Shown here: piece after piece, positions 1 to 9,307 of the stretch
Layout: each line of letters opens with the position of its first letter
How positions within the stretch are numbered: position 1 is the first letter of the stretch
DNA from: Sphingomonas sp. R647
Lineage (GTDB): Bacteria; Pseudomonadota; Alphaproteobacteria; Sphingomonadales; Sphingomonadaceae
Length of the DNA: 64,000 bases
Assembly: GCF_020177055.1 (NCBI RefSeq)
Contig: NZ_JAIQXT010000007.1
Location: 115,450 to 179,449, forward strand
Direction: 5' to 3'
Position numbers and translations under genes: made by a program
Notes under the pieces: model-generated
The model's database searches: none
Told to the model about the DNA's origin: nothing
Seen by the model: only the letters and a program-made list of their open reading frames with translations

Positions 1-2
1 TG

Positions 3-479
3 ACGGTCGCGCGCCATGTCGGCCAGTTGCCGATGGTCTATAATGTCAAGCCGAGCGCACAGCGCGGTTACCTGTTCGACACGACCAAGCCGCTGTATCC
101 GTTCGGTTACGGCCTCAGCTACACCCGCTTCACCTTGTCCACGCCGCGCCTGTCGGCGACCTCGGTCAAGGCGGGGAGCAGCGTCGATGTGCTGGTCGAT
201 GTCACCAACGCCGGCGCGCGCGAAGGCGATGAGGTGGTGCAGGTCTATGTCCGCGACAAGATCGCATCGGTCACTCGCCCGATCAAGGAGCTGAAGGCAT
301 TTCGCCGCGTGACGCTCAAGCCCGGCGAGACGCGGACGGTCAAGCTGACGCTCGGCCCCGACGCCTTCCATATGTGGAATATCGACATGAAGCGGGTGAT
401 CGAACCGGGTGAGTTCGAGATCATGACCGGCGCCGATTCCGCGACACTGCAGACCGTCACGCTGGCGGTGACGCCGTGA
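3..479 (+). CDS. GH3 beta-glucosidase, C-terminal fragment (cut by window start)
   Basis: The reading frame is open from base 3, so the gene starts upstream of the window and only about 158 codons are present. The visible part carries the end of the GH3 alpha/beta sandwich (NVKPSAQRGYLF, then PFGYGLSYTRF) followed by a fibronectin-III-like domain with the typical GDEVVQVYVRD and LKAFRRVTLKPGET strings. The GYGLSYT string is characteristic of bacterial GH3 enzymes acting on beta-glucosides or beta-xylosides. The active-site part is not visible, so the substrate cannot be judged. The stop codon overlaps the GTG start of the next GH3 gene (GTGA), pointing to translational coupling of the two paralogues. 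An internal ATG at 27 is in frame but lies inside the domain and is not a start. Confidence 0.9.
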   Translation, partial: TVARHVGQLPMVYNVKPSAQRGYLFDTTKPLYPFGYGLSYTRFTLSTPRLSATSVKAGSSVDVLVDVTNAGAREGDEVVQVYVRDKIASVTRPIKELKAFRRVTLKPGETRTVKLTLGPDAFHMWNIDMKRVIEPGEFEIMTGADSATLQTVTLAVTP

Positions 480-2857
480 AGCGCCGCGCCGCACTCCGCC
501 TGCTCGCCGGTGCATCGGTAGCGGCTGGTGCCGTCGCACTGGCCCCTGCCGCGCACGCACTCGCCGCGCCGCTCTACAAGGACGCGCGCGCGCCGATACC
601 CGCCCGCGTCGCCGACCTGCTCGGGCGGATGACGCTGGAAGAAAAGGTCGGCCAGATGATCGCCATCTGGGCGCGCAAGGAAGAGGTCATGGACGGCCTC
701 GACTTCAATGCGAAGAAGGCGTCTGCGGCCTATCCCAATGGCGTTGGCCATGTCACCCGCCCGTCGGACAAGCGCGGCGTGCCGGGGATTACCGGCGCGG
801 CCGGCGGCACCGCCGCGCGCTGGCGCACCCCGCGCGAGACGGTCGAATTCATCAACGCGATGCAGCGCTGGGCGCTCAATGACACGCGGCTCGGCATCCC
901 AGTGCTGTTCCATGAGGAATCGCTGCACGGTTATATGGCGACCGATGCGACGATGTTCCCGCAGGCGATTGGCCTGGCGGGGGCGTTCGACCGTGATCTG
1001 ATGCAGCGCGTCCAGTCGGTGATCGCGCGCGAGACGCGGGCGCGCGGCGTCCCCTACGTCCTCTCCCCCGTGGTCGATATCGTCCGCGATCCGCGCTGGG
1101 GGCGGATCGAGGAGACGTTCGGCGAATGCCCCTATCTGGTGGCGGAGCTGGGCGTCGCGGCGGTCGAGGGATTGCAGGGGCCGGGCAAGTTCGACCGGCT
1201 CGCAGACGGCAAGGTCTATGCGACGCTGAAGCACATGACCGGTCATGGCCAGCCCGAAAGCGGCGTCAATGTCGGCCCGGCGCAATTGTCCGAGCGCGAG
1301 TTGCGCGAATATTTCTTCCCACCATTCCGCGAGATCGTGAAGCGCACATCGATCGCTTCGGTGATGCCGAGCTACAACGAGATCGATGGCGTGCCGAGCC
1401 ATGCCAACACCTGGCTGATCGGCGATGTGCTGCGCGGCGAATGGGGCTTCGACGGGCTGATTTCGAGCGATTATGGCGCGGTCAACGAGCTGGAGAGCAT
1501 TCATCACGTCGCCGCCGATCTTGCCGAAACCGCGCGGCTTGCGCTGGCGGCGGGCGTGGACAGCGAGCTGCCCGATGGCATGGCGTTCCGGACGCTGGTC
1601 GATCAGGTGCGCGCGGGCAAGGTCGAGGTCAGCGCGATCGATCGCGCGGTCGCACGGATGCTGACGCTGAAGTTCCGCGCCGGCCTGTTCGAAAACCCCT
1701 ATGGCGACGCCGCGCTGGCCGAACGCATCACCGGCAATGCGGAAGCGCGCGCGCTGGCACTGGAGGCGGCGCGCAAGTCGCTGTGCCTGCTGACCAATGA
1801 CGGGACGCTGCCATTCGCCGAGGGCAAGGTTCGCAAGCTCGCGGTGATCGGCCCCAACCACGCCATCGCGCGGCTGGGCGGCTATTCGAGCGTGCCGAAA
1901 CAGACCGTCAGCCTGATCGAAGGGCTGCGCGCGCTGATTGGTGACACGGTCGAACTGCTGACCGCGCAGGGCGTGTTCATCACGCAGAGCGAGGACCGGT
2001 CGGCAGACGAAGTGCTGCTCGCCGATCCGGCGAAGAACCGCGCGCTGATCGCGCAGGCGGTTGAGGTCGCGAAGGGCGCGGATGCGATCGTGCTGGCGAT
2101 CGGCGATACCGAACAGACCAGCCGTGAAGGCTTTGCCAAGACCCATCTCGGCGACCGGACCAGCGTCGATATCGTCGGCGAACAGAATGAACTGGTCGCG
2201 GCGATGGCCGCGCTCGGCAAGCCGCTGGTGATCGCCGCGATCAACGGCCGCCCGCCGAGCTGGCCGGCGGTGGTGGGCAAGGCGAACGCGGTGCTCGAAT
2301 GCTGGTATCCGGGGCAAGAGGGCGGCACAGCGATGGCCGAGGCACTGTTCGGCCGGATCAATCCGGGTGCGAAGCTGCCGGTCACCGTCATCCGCGATGC
2401 CGGGCAAGTCCCGTCTTTCTACAACCACAAGCCATCGGCCCGGCGCGGTTACCTGTTCTCCGACAAGGCGCCGCTGTTCCCGTTCGGGCATGGGCTGAGC
2501 TACACGAGCTTTGCGATCGGTGCCCCGACGCTATCCGCCGCAACGATGCACCGCGACGGCAAGGTCAGCGTGTCGGTCGAGGTGCGCAACACCGGCACGC
2601 GTGCGGGTGACGAGGTGGTGCAGCTCTATATCAGCCGCCGCACCGCGTCGGTGACTCAGCCGGTGCTGCAACTCAAGGGGTTCGAGCGGGTGACGCTCCA
2701 GCCCGGCGCCGCGCGCACTGTGCGCTTCGACCTGCCCGCCGAAACCTTCGTCTTGTGGGATGCGAACATGCGCGAGATCGTCGAGGCCGGCGAAGTCGAT
2801 ATCCGCGTCGGCAACAGCTCCGATTCGCTCAAGTCCGCGTTGCTGACGATCGTCTGA
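476..2857 (+). CDS. Exported GH3 beta-glucosidase / beta-xylosidase
   Basis: Full-length family 3 glycosidase of 793 residues. It begins at GTG 476 overlapping the previous stop. The N-terminus (KRR, then a hydrophobic stretch and AHA near residue 27) looks like a Tat signal peptide, which suggests a periplasmic enzyme. The TIM-barrel domain carries the K252-H253 substrate-binding pair and the nucleophile D332 in GLISSDYG; the second alpha/beta domain and a C-terminal fibronectin-III-like domain (about residues 685-793, GDEVVQLYISRR) follow. GH3 enzymes release glucose or xylose from the non-reducing end of oligosaccharides. The neighbouring GH10 xylanase makes beta-xylosidase or beta-glucosidase on xylan or mixed beta-glucan fragments the likely role, but sequence alone does not separate these. 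Confidence 0.93.
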   Translation: MKRRAALRLLAGASVAAGAVALAPAAHALAAPLYKDARAPIPARVADLLGRMTLEEKVGQMIAIWARKEEVMDGLDFNAKKASAAYPNGVGHVTRPSDKRGVPGITGAAGGTAARWRTPRETVEFINAMQRWALNDTRLGIPVLFHEESLHGYMATDATMFPQAIGLAGAFDRDLMQRVQSVIARETRARGVPYVLSPVVDIVRDPRWGRIEETFGECPYLVAELGVAAVEGLQGPGKFDRLADGKVYATLKHMTGHGQPESGVNVGPAQLSERELREYFFPPFREIVKRTSIASVMPSYNEIDGVPSHANTWLIGDVLRGEWGFDGLISSDYGAVNELESIHHVAADLAETARLALAAGVDSELPDGMAFRTLVDQVRAGKVEVSAIDRAVARMLTLKFRAGLFENPYGDAALAERITGNAEARALALEAARKSLCLLTNDGTLPFAEGKVRKLAVIGPNHAIARLGGYSSVPKQTVSLIEGLRALIGDTVELLTAQGVFITQSEDRSADEVLLADPAKNRALIAQAVEVAKGADAIVLAIGDTEQTSREGFAKTHLGDRTSVDIVGEQNELVAAMAALGKPLVIAAINGRPPSWPAVVGKANAVLECWYPGQEGGTAMAEALFGRINPGAKLPVTVIRDAGQVPSFYNHKPSARRGYLFSDKAPLFPFGHGLSYTSFAIGAPTLSAATMHRDGKVSVSVEVRNTGTRAGDEVVQLYISRRTASVTQPVLQLKGFERVTLQPGAARTVRFDLPAETFVLWDANMREIVEAGEVDIRVGNSSDSLKSALLTIV

Positions 2858-2929
2858 GCACGCGTGCCTGTCCGACGATGCATCGTGCGGACGGCCCAAA
2901 GCACAACTGGCAAATCACAAGGAGCCGAA

Positions 2930-4075
2930 ATGAACCCGACCCGACGTCAGACGCTCGCCGGCATTGCCGCGCTTCCGCTTGTCGCCGCGACTTCAGCTGG
3001 CGCGAGCCTTCCGCCGCAAGGAATCGACGCCGCCGCCAAAAGCAAGGGCCGGCGGTTCGGCACTGCCGTCGCCTGGGCACCGCCAGGCGCGGATGCGGGG
3101 TCGTTCAATAACCCGGCCTATGCCGCAGTCACCGAGCGCGAGTGCGGCCTGATCGTTCCCGAGAACGAGATGAAGTGGCAGTCGATCCGGCCGTCCGCGA
3201 CCGAATATCGGTTCGACCGGCTCGACGCGATGGTCGCCTGGGCGCGGACAAAGAACGTCGACGTGCGCGGTCACACGTTGCTGTGGCATCGCCCGAAATG
3301 GTTTCCGAACTGGCTGAACGACCATGACTTTGGCGCTGCACCCAAGGCGGCGGCGGAGAAACTGCTGACCGATCACGTCCAGACCGTGATGCGCCGCTAC
3401 AAGGACACGATCCGTAGCTGGGACGTGGTCAATGAGGCGGTCGATCCCGAGACCTCTGGGCTGGTCGAAACCTCGCTGTCCAAGGCGATGGGTGGCGTCG
3501 AACCGGTGCTCGACCTCGCCTTCCACACCGCGCGCGCGGAAATGCCGAACGCTGAACTGGTCTATAACGACTATATGAGCTGGGAACCCGGCAACGAGAA
3601 GCACCGCGCCGGGGTGCTCAAGCTGCTCGAGGGCTTCCGCAAGCGCGGCGTGCCGGTCGATGCGCTGGGCATCCAGAGCCATATCGAGATGTTTACGCTG
3701 GATCCGGCGACCGGCCTCGGCCCACGTCAGGAGACGGAGTGGCGCAAGTTCGTCGATGAGGCGGTCGGCATGGGCTATCGCCTCGTCATCACCGAGCTCG
3801 ACGTCAAGGACAACGCCCTGCCCGGCGATCCGGCGCAGCGTGACGCAGGCGTCGTCGCCTATCTGCGCGCCTATATGGAGCTGATGCTGTCCTATCCGCA
3901 GCTGCGCGACGTGCTCGCCTGGGGAATGGTCGACAAGTATAGCTGGCTGCAAGGCTTCGCCCCGCGCAAGGACGGACTGCCGCAGCGCTGCTGCCCCTAT
4001 GACAGCAGCTTCCGCGCCAAGCCGATGCGGCACGAACTGGCGCGGCTGTTCGCCGAGGCGAAGCCGATCGCCTGA
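2930..4075 (+). CDS. Endo-1,4-beta-xylanase, GH10, Tat-exported
   Basis: A 381-residue GH10 enzyme that cleaves internal beta-1,4 bonds of xylan. The start at ATG 2930 is preferred over an in-frame ATG at 2864 because AAGGAG (2919-2924) precedes it and because it places a Tat signal (TRRQTLAGIAALP) at the N-terminus. The acid/base is E169 in WDVVNEAVD and the nucleophile E289 in VITELDVKD, both canonical; HTLLWH in the barrel is also conserved. No carbohydrate-binding module is present, so this is a catalytic-domain-only xylanase. It follows the GH3 gene by 72 bp on the same strand and ends before two hairpins, so it is probably the last gene of the GH3-GH3-GH10 transcript. Confidence 0.93.
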   Translation: MNPTRRQTLAGIAALPLVAATSAGASLPPQGIDAAAKSKGRRFGTAVAWAPPGADAGSFNNPAYAAVTERECGLIVPENEMKWQSIRPSATEYRFDRLDAMVAWARTKNVDVRGHTLLWHRPKWFPNWLNDHDFGAAPKAAAEKLLTDHVQTVMRRYKDTIRSWDVVNEAVDPETSGLVETSLSKAMGGVEPVLDLAFHTARAEMPNAELVYNDYMSWEPGNEKHRAGVLKLLEGFRKRGVPVDALGIQSHIEMFTLDPATGLGPRQETEWRKFVDEAVGMGYRLVITELDVKDNALPGDPAQRDAGVVAYLRAYMELMLSYPQLRDVLAWGMVDKYSWLQGFAPRKDGLPQRCCPYDSSFRAKPMRHELARLFAEAKPIA

Positions 4076-4086
4076 TCGAACGGGCC

Positions 4087-4112
4087 GACCCGCCGCGTTT
4101 CCGCGGCGGGTC
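4087..4112 (+). terminator. GC-rich hairpin after the xylanase gene
   Basis: An 11-bp perfect stem (4087-4097 with 4102-4112, loop TTTC) begins 11 bp after the xylanase stop. There is no T-run after it, so it may protect the mRNA 3' end rather than terminate; the better terminator lies just downstream. Confidence 0.55.
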
Positions 4113-4142
4113 GGCGGGTCCCAGGTCCTTCCAAAACAAATC

Positions 4143-4175
4143 GCTGCGCAGCCATCGTGCTGCGCAGCATTTTTT
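4143..4175 (+). terminator. Rho-independent terminator of the GH3-GH10 operon
   Basis: GCTGCGCAGC is present at 4143-4152 and again at 4159-4168; the 10-mer is its own reverse complement, so the two copies can form a stem with a 6-nt loop. A six-T run (4170-4175) follows. Placement 68 bp after the xylanase stop fits termination of the plus-strand operon. Confidence 0.8.
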
Positions 4176-4210
4176 GTGCCGCTCCGCTTACGGACACGTC
4201 TCCACCCCAC

Positions 4211-4245
4211 AAAAAAAATGCCGCCGCCCTGGGAGGGGCGGCGGC
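4211..4245 (-). terminator. Rho-independent terminator of the first TonB-dependent receptor gene
   Basis: A 10-bp stem (4220-4229 with 4236-4245) is followed, reading the minus strand, by eight Ts (A-run at 4211-4218). It lies 24 bp past the receptor stop at 4269. Confidence 0.85.
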
Positions 4246-4268
4246 GGGGAGGTTGGGAAGATTGCCCC

Positions 4269-7200
4269 TTAGAAGTTGAAGCGGATCATGCCGGTGACGC
4301 GGCGGTCGTTCACATACCAACCGCGCGGGACCAGTCGGATATCGCCATTCTGGTCGGTCACCGCCGCACTCGTCTTGGTGATCGAGTTGGTGAGGTTGAC
4401 GCCCTGAATACCGAGCTTCAGCTGATCGGTGATCGAGATCGTGATCGACGCATCGAGCTGGCCGTAATCCTCCTGGAAGATCGGATCGAACGGCGTGATC
4501 ACGTCGCGCAGCGTCAGCAGATATTGCGAACGCCAGCTATACGATGCACGCGCCGACACCGGCCCGATATCGATGAACGGGGTGATGTTGAACTGATGCT
4601 CCGACAGACCCTGGAGCGGGAAATTCGTGCCGGAAATCGTCGGCTGGCGACCAGCGGCCACATCCGGATCGGTTTCCGACAGCGTGCTCTGCGGCACGCC
4701 CTCGCTCGCGACATAGGTGTAGTTGGCTTGCAGGCCGAGCCCCTTGAGCGGTCCGGGCAGGAAGTCGAACACCTGTTGATAGGCGATTTCGAAACCCTTG
4801 ATCTTACCCGTCGCCTGTGAGTTTTCCGGCGTCGTCACGACCGCCTCGAACGTCTGGCCATTGTTGCTGAAGGTACGGCGCACGGTGCTGTTGGTCAGCA
4901 CCTTGTGCAGTTCCTTGTAGAACAGCGATGCAGTGAGCTGACCGACCCGCGAGAAATACCATTCGGCGGTGATGTCGAAGCTATCGGCCTCGGTTGGGAC
5001 GAGTTCGGGGTTGCCCGCGTTGAAGGTACCCTGAATTGCGACCTGCCCCGGAGCGATGACCCCGTCCGAGCCGAACGCACCAGTTCCTGGCGCGACAGGA
5101 GTGACGACGACCGGAATCTGCGCGCCATTCGAACCGACGAGCGGCCGTGCGGTTACACCGACTGGGAAGTAGTTACGCACCAGGCCGAGCGAGGGCGGCG
5201 CGACGCCCTTCGAATAGGCTGCACGGAACTGAAGTCCGCCACCCACCTCAAGTTTCACGTTGAGGCTCGGCAACCAATAGTCATAGTCGAGGTCGAAATT
5301 GTTCGCGACGATCGCACCATTCAAATAGCTGCTGATTTGCGTCAGCTGTGCGGGCGAGAGTGCGCAACGCGGATCCACCGATGTTCCGGTGCCGGCAACC
5401 ACGTTGTTGATCGACGTCTGGCAGGCCGTGGGGTCAGGTGGGAAATCGGGCGAGAACGGGAATTCGACAAAGCCTTGCGACTTGCGGTTGGTGGTGGTGT
5501 AGCGCACCCCGACATTGCCGCTGAGGTTCATGCCGTTGCCGAACTCGTTGCCGAAGCGCAGCATCACGTACGCGGCCTTGTTGATCTCCTGCTGCGGATT
5601 GATTTCACCCGGCGTAAACGGCGTCCCCGCAATCGCGTTGGGGCGATCCGCCAGCGAGCGCCAGCCGCCATTGATCACGCGCCCGCCTGCACCCGTGGTC
5701 GTGGGTTCCCACTCGCGGTTGATGCGGTTCGCATAATCGATATAGGCGAGATAACCCGAAGGGGTGGTCGTATTCGCGCTGTAGAACGGACGGCACTGGC
5801 CGTTCAGCGGATTGCTGACCGAACCACGGAAGAAGTCGGTGAAGCAGAACTGCTGATAGCCCTGAAGCGGGGCGCCGCCGCTGCCGCCCTGGACATTGTC
5901 GACCGGATCGTCGAGCCAGACCGGACCGCCATTGCCCCACTGCTCGCTCAAACGACCCCAGTTATAAGTCGAGAAGCGGGCAACCTGATCACGATCGGCG
6001 TAACGACCACCGACGCGGACGGACTTGAAGAAGCTGTCCTCCGGGAACGACAGCTCGGCATCGAGGCGGAAGGCGTCGGAGTTACCCGTGCTCGCCTCGA
6101 TATGGTCCATCGCCGAGCGGTAGAAGGTGTTGGCCGGCGAGGCGAAGCTGTTGTTCGTACCCGTATAATAGGCCGGATAGTCAGCCGCGCCGCCCGGCGT
6201 GCCGGTGCAGGGCAGCGTCGGGCAGCTTTGCGGCCCGCGGAAGTCCACCGTTGGCAGATTGCTTCCGTTCAGCCGGATTCCGACGTCCTGATAGGAGGAC
6301 GTCCACAGGCCGTTGTCCATGATGTCGACGAACGAGTCGACATGCTGATAATCCATGCTGACGCTGAGGTTGTCGGTGACCTGATAGCGGAAGTTGAACG
6401 CATAATCGTCGGTCACCGCGCGTTCGTCATGATCGCGACGGATGTTGTTCGACTGCAACCCGAATGCCGGGGTACGAATGTTGCCTGCGGTATTCTGGTC
6501 GTCGCGCCAGCCGGTCGGGCCGGTGATCACGCCGCTTTCGAACAGGCCCGAGGAGTCGAACGCGATCGACGTGCCGTCACGGGCGCGCGAGTCCCCGTTG
6601 GATTCGACGTTATCGGTTGCGATTTCGATCGTGTGCTCGGTCCAGGCCTGGCGCGCGTCGGAGCGCAGGAACTGGAACGTCGCCTCGGCGCGGCGGTCGT
6701 TGCTGCGCCACTGGGCGGCGGCGGCATAGCCGAAGCGCCGACGCTCGAATTCCTGCGTACCGATCACCGCGCCGCGCGGGAACAGGCCGCTGCCGCGCTG
6801 TGTGGCCGTGCCGAACGGAACCACATCGGTGCGGGTACCGTCGGAATAGATCGGACGCACGCGGAAGCTCGAAACCTGGAAGCGATCCGCGCGCGAGAAC
6901 AGCTGCGAATAGGAGACGCTGCCCAGCAGGCCGATTTCACCGATCCCGGTGTCCCAGGTGTTGCTGACCACCAGCGCGGCGGTCGGCGACGCTTTCTCGA
7001 CAAAGTCGGAGTAGTTGAGCTCGAGTGACCCCGCCATCACGAAGCCCTTCTTGTCGAAGGGCAGGCGCGTGCGCAGATTGACGACGCCGGCGATGCCGCC
7101 TTCGACGCGATCGGCCGACGGGCTCTTGAACACGTCAACGCCGCCGAGCAGTTCGGAAGGAACGTCGGCGAAGCTCAACGCGCGACCGTTATTAGCGGTG

Positions 7201-7619
7201 AACGCCTCACGCCCGTTGAACTCCGAACGGACATAGGTGAGGCCGCGCACGACGACGCCCGAGCCTTCGACCGAGAAGTGGTCGGGATCGACGCCGGCGG
7301 CGAAGCGGTTGATCGAGATGCCCGGAATACGCTGAAGCGTTTCGGTCACCGAACGGTCGGGGAGTGCGCCGATATCCTCGGCGGTCACCGAGTCGACGAT
7401 CGTGTCGGACGTGCGCTTGCGCGTCTGAGCGCTTTGCAGCGACTCACGGAAGCCCGTAACGACAACGGTATCCGGATCGGTCGCTTCCTCAGCCGCCGGC
7501 GCATCCTGTGCCAGTGCGACATTCGGCATGGCCAGCGCTGTCATCAGCGCAGCCGTCGAAACTCCGAGTCCCCATGCAGCGCGACCTTCGGCGCGCACAC
7601 GCTTCCGCCAATTCGACAT
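4269..7619 (-). CDS. TonB-dependent outer-membrane receptor (oligosaccharide type, 1116 aa)
   Basis: Large receptor with a signal peptide (cleavage near ALAQ, residue 38), a TonB-box-like DTVVVTGFR at about residues 49-57, a plug domain (EDIGALPDRSVTETLQRIPGI), and a long beta-barrel ending in Phe (MIRFNF), the outer-membrane sorting signature. Length above 1000 residues and the VVTGFRxSLxSA start are typical of the carbohydrate-type TonB receptors of Caulobacter and sphingomonads rather than siderophore receptors. An AGGAGGGG site sits just upstream of ATG 7619. The gene lies beside xylanase and beta-glucosidase genes, and its promoter region holds a 15-bp operator-like palindrome, so import of xylan- or beta-glucan-derived oligosaccharides is inferred. 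Confidence 0.93.
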   Translation of the reverse strand: MSNWRKRVRAEGRAAWGLGVSTAALMTALAMPNVALAQDAPAAEEATDPDTVVVTGFRESLQSAQTRKRTSDTIVDSVTAEDIGALPDRSVTETLQRIPGISINRFAAGVDPDHFSVEGSGVVVRGLTYVRSEFNGREAFTANNGRALSFADVPSELLGGVDVFKSPSADRVEGGIAGVVNLRTRLPFDKKGFVMAGSLELNYSDFVEKASPTAALVVSNTWDTGIGEIGLLGSVSYSQLFSRADRFQVSSFRVRPIYSDGTRTDVVPFGTATQRGSGLFPRGAVIGTQEFERRRFGYAAAAQWRSNDRRAEATFQFLRSDARQAWTEHTIEIATDNVESNGDSRARDGTSIAFDSSGLFESGVITGPTGWRDDQNTAGNIRTPAFGLQSNNIRRDHDERAVTDDYAFNFRYQVTDNLSVSMDYQHVDSFVDIMDNGLWTSSYQDVGIRLNGSNLPTVDFRGPQSCPTLPCTGTPGGAADYPAYYTGTNNSFASPANTFYRSAMDHIEASTGNSDAFRLDAELSFPEDSFFKSVRVGGRYADRDQVARFSTYNWGRLSEQWGNGGPVWLDDPVDNVQGGSGGAPLQGYQQFCFTDFFRGSVSNPLNGQCRPFYSANTTTPSGYLAYIDYANRINREWEPTTTGAGGRVINGGWRSLADRPNAIAGTPFTPGEINPQQEINKAAYVMLRFGNEFGNGMNLSGNVGVRYTTTNRKSQGFVEFPFSPDFPPDPTACQTSINNVVAGTGTSVDPRCALSPAQLTQISSYLNGAIVANNFDLDYDYWLPSLNVKLEVGGGLQFRAAYSKGVAPPSLGLVRNYFPVGVTARPLVGSNGAQIPVVVTPVAPGTGAFGSDGVIAPGQVAIQGTFNAGNPELVPTEADSFDITAEWYFSRVGQLTASLFYKELHKVLTNSTVRRTFSNNGQTFEAVVTTPENSQATGKIKGFEIAYQQVFDFLPGPLKGLGLQANYTYVASEGVPQSTLSETDPDVAAGRQPTISGTNFPLQGLSEHQFNITPFIDIGPVSARASYSWRSQYLLTLRDVITPFDPIFQEDYGQLDASITISITDQLKLGIQGVNLTNSITKTSAAVTDQNGDIRLVPRGWYVNDRRVTGMIRFNF

Positions 7620-7674
7620 CCATCCCCTCCTCGTTCGAGAGCCTTGGCGGCTCTTCTGCCCAGTTGCGCCAATA

Positions 7675-7689
7675 AGGTAGCGCTAACAT
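7675..7689. promoter_or_regulatory. Operator-like palindrome shared with the MFS promoter region
   Basis: Contains GGTAGCGCTAAC at 7676-7687, a CG-centred near-palindrome of the kind bound by LacI-family repressors. The 15 bp at 7675-7689 are the exact reverse complement of 10811-10825 upstream of the sugar porter. It lies between the divergent receptor (start 7619) and halogenase (start 7803) genes and could control both. It also resembles the operator reported for xylose genes of Caulobacter, from memory and unverified. Confidence 0.65.
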
Positions 7690-7802
7690 TTCTTTTGCTT
7701 AAGCCAATGCGCAGCTTTCGGCAAGAGATGTTGTGCGCTACCAGAAAGAAAATGACGCGTATGTTGCAGCGATGCTGCACAACGATTTGGGGAGGAAAAA
7801 GC

Positions 7803-9305
7803 GTGGCGGAACGGATCCGATCGATCGTGATCGTGGGCGGCGGCACTGCCGGATGGATGACGGCGGCGGCGATGGCCCGCATTCTCGGCCCCGATTATGC
7901 GACGATCACATTGGTCGAGTCGGACGCGATCGGGACGGTCGGCGTCGGCGAGGCGACGATCCCCCAGATCGGCACGTTCAACCGGCTGCTCGGCATCGAC
8001 GAGAATGACTTTGTCCGCCGGACCAAGGGCAGCTTCAAGCTGGGGATCGAGTTTGTCGACTGGGGCGGGCTTGGGCGCCGCTATTTCCATCCGTTCGGCA
8101 AATATGGGATCGATATGGAGGGCGTGTCCTTCCACGCCTATTGGCAGCGGCTGGCGCAGGAGCCGCAGTTCGCCAATGTCGACGCCTTTTCGCTGATGGC
8201 GAGCGCAGGCCGCGCCAATCGCTTCATGCCGCCCGTCGATGCGGGCAATTCGCCGCTGTCGGGCATCGCCTATGCCTATCATTTCGATGCAGGCCTCTAT
8301 GCGCTGTATCTGCGCGAGCTGGCCGAGGGGATGGGCGTCAAGCGGGTCGAAGGCCGTATCGTCGATGTCGAACGCGACGGCGAGAGCGGCCATATCGCCG
8401 CAGTTGCGCTCGAGTCGGGTGAGCGCGTGGCGGGTGAGCTGTTCATCGACTGCTCGGGCTTTGGCGGGCTGTTGATCGGCAAGACGCTCGGCGTGCCTTA
8501 TGTCGACTGGTCGGCGCATCTGCCGTGCAACCGTGCGGTCGCCGTGCCGTGCGCATCGGTGCCGGGCGGCCTCACCCCCTTTACCCGCTCGACCGCGCGC
8601 AGTGCCGGGTGGCAATGGCGCATTCCACTGCAGCATCGCACCGGCAACGGCATGGTCTATTGCAGCGACTATATCAGCGACGACGAGGCGGCGGCGACGT
8701 TGCTCGGCAATCTCGATGGGGAGGCGCTGGCCGATCCGCGCTTCATCCGCTTTACGACCGGGCATCGCGCGCGCTTCTGGGAAGGCAATTGCGTGTCGAT
8801 CGGACTGTCGGCGGGGTTCATGGAGCCGCTTGAATCGACCAGTATCTGGATGATCCAGACCGGCATCGCGCGCCTGCTGTCCAACTTCCCGGACTCGACC
8901 TTCGCCGAGGCCGAGCGCGCGCGCTACAACCGGCTGATGATCGAGGAGAGCGAGTTGATCCGCGACTTCCTGATCCTGCATTATTGCGTCACCGACCGCA
9001 CCGATTCAGCGTTCTGGAACCATTGCCGCACGATGCCGATTCCGGAGCGGCTGGCGGAGAAGATGCGCGTGTTCGAGAGCTCGGGCCGCTGCTTCCGCGA
9101 GCATGAAGAGCTGTTCAACGACACCAGCTGGTTCGCGGTGATGGTAGGTCAGGGGATGCGCTGGTCGCGCTACGACCCGGTCGCGGAGCTGCTGACGCTG
9201 GCCGAGACGCGCGACCGGCTCGCGCACATCGCCAGCGCGGTCGCCAAGTCGGTCGACTATATGCCCGACCATGCCGAGTATATCCGGCAGAACTGCGCCG
9301 CCTGA
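7803..9305 (+). CDS. Flavin-dependent tryptophan-halogenase family protein
   Basis: A 500-residue member of the tryptophan 7-halogenase family (FADH2-dependent chlorination or bromination of aromatic rings in characterised members). Start GTG 7803 is preceded by GGAGG at 7791-7795. Visible motifs: GGGTAG at 12-17 (FAD binding), the catalytic-type lysine K79 in SFKLGIEF, numbered as in PrnA and RebH, and WQWRIP at 270-275, the WxWxIP signature separating halogenases from monooxygenases. So it keeps the known catalytic features. Its neighbours are not biosynthetic genes but a TonB receptor (divergent) and sugar genes; no flavin reductase gene is adjacent. The true substrate is unknown: a free indole, a cell-surface aromatic group or a phenolic attached to plant polysaccharide are all possible. 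Confidence 0.88.
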   Translation: MAERIRSIVIVGGGTAGWMTAAAMARILGPDYATITLVESDAIGTVGVGEATIPQIGTFNRLLGIDENDFVRRTKGSFKLGIEFVDWGGLGRRYFHPFGKYGIDMEGVSFHAYWQRLAQEPQFANVDAFSLMASAGRANRFMPPVDAGNSPLSGIAYAYHFDAGLYALYLRELAEGMGVKRVEGRIVDVERDGESGHIAAVALESGERVAGELFIDCSGFGGLLIGKTLGVPYVDWSAHLPCNRAVAVPCASVPGGLTPFTRSTARSAGWQWRIPLQHRTGNGMVYCSDYISDDEAAATLLGNLDGEALADPRFIRFTTGHRARFWEGNCVSIGLSAGFMEPLESTSIWMIQTGIARLLSNFPDSTFAEAERARYNRLMIEESELIRDFLILHYCVTDRTDSAFWNHCRTMPIPERLAEKMRVFESSGRCFREHEELFNDTSWFAVMVGQGMRWSRYDPVAELLTLAETRDRLAHIASAVAKSVDYMPDHAEYIRQNCAA

Positions 9306-9307
9306 GT

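Noticed and set aside
245..2491. Open frame of 748 codons opposite the GH3 gene
   Set aside because: Antisense to an unmistakable GH3 with intact catalytic residues; no domain, no RBS.
4905..7028. Open frame of 707 codons opposite the first TonB receptor
   Set aside because: Shadow of the receptor; composition and lack of motifs argue against coding.
7803..9305. Idea that the halogenase-type genes mark a halogenated natural-product cluster
   Set aside because: No NRPS, PKS, tryptophan tailoring or flavin reductase genes lie near either copy; the contexts are sugar catabolic.
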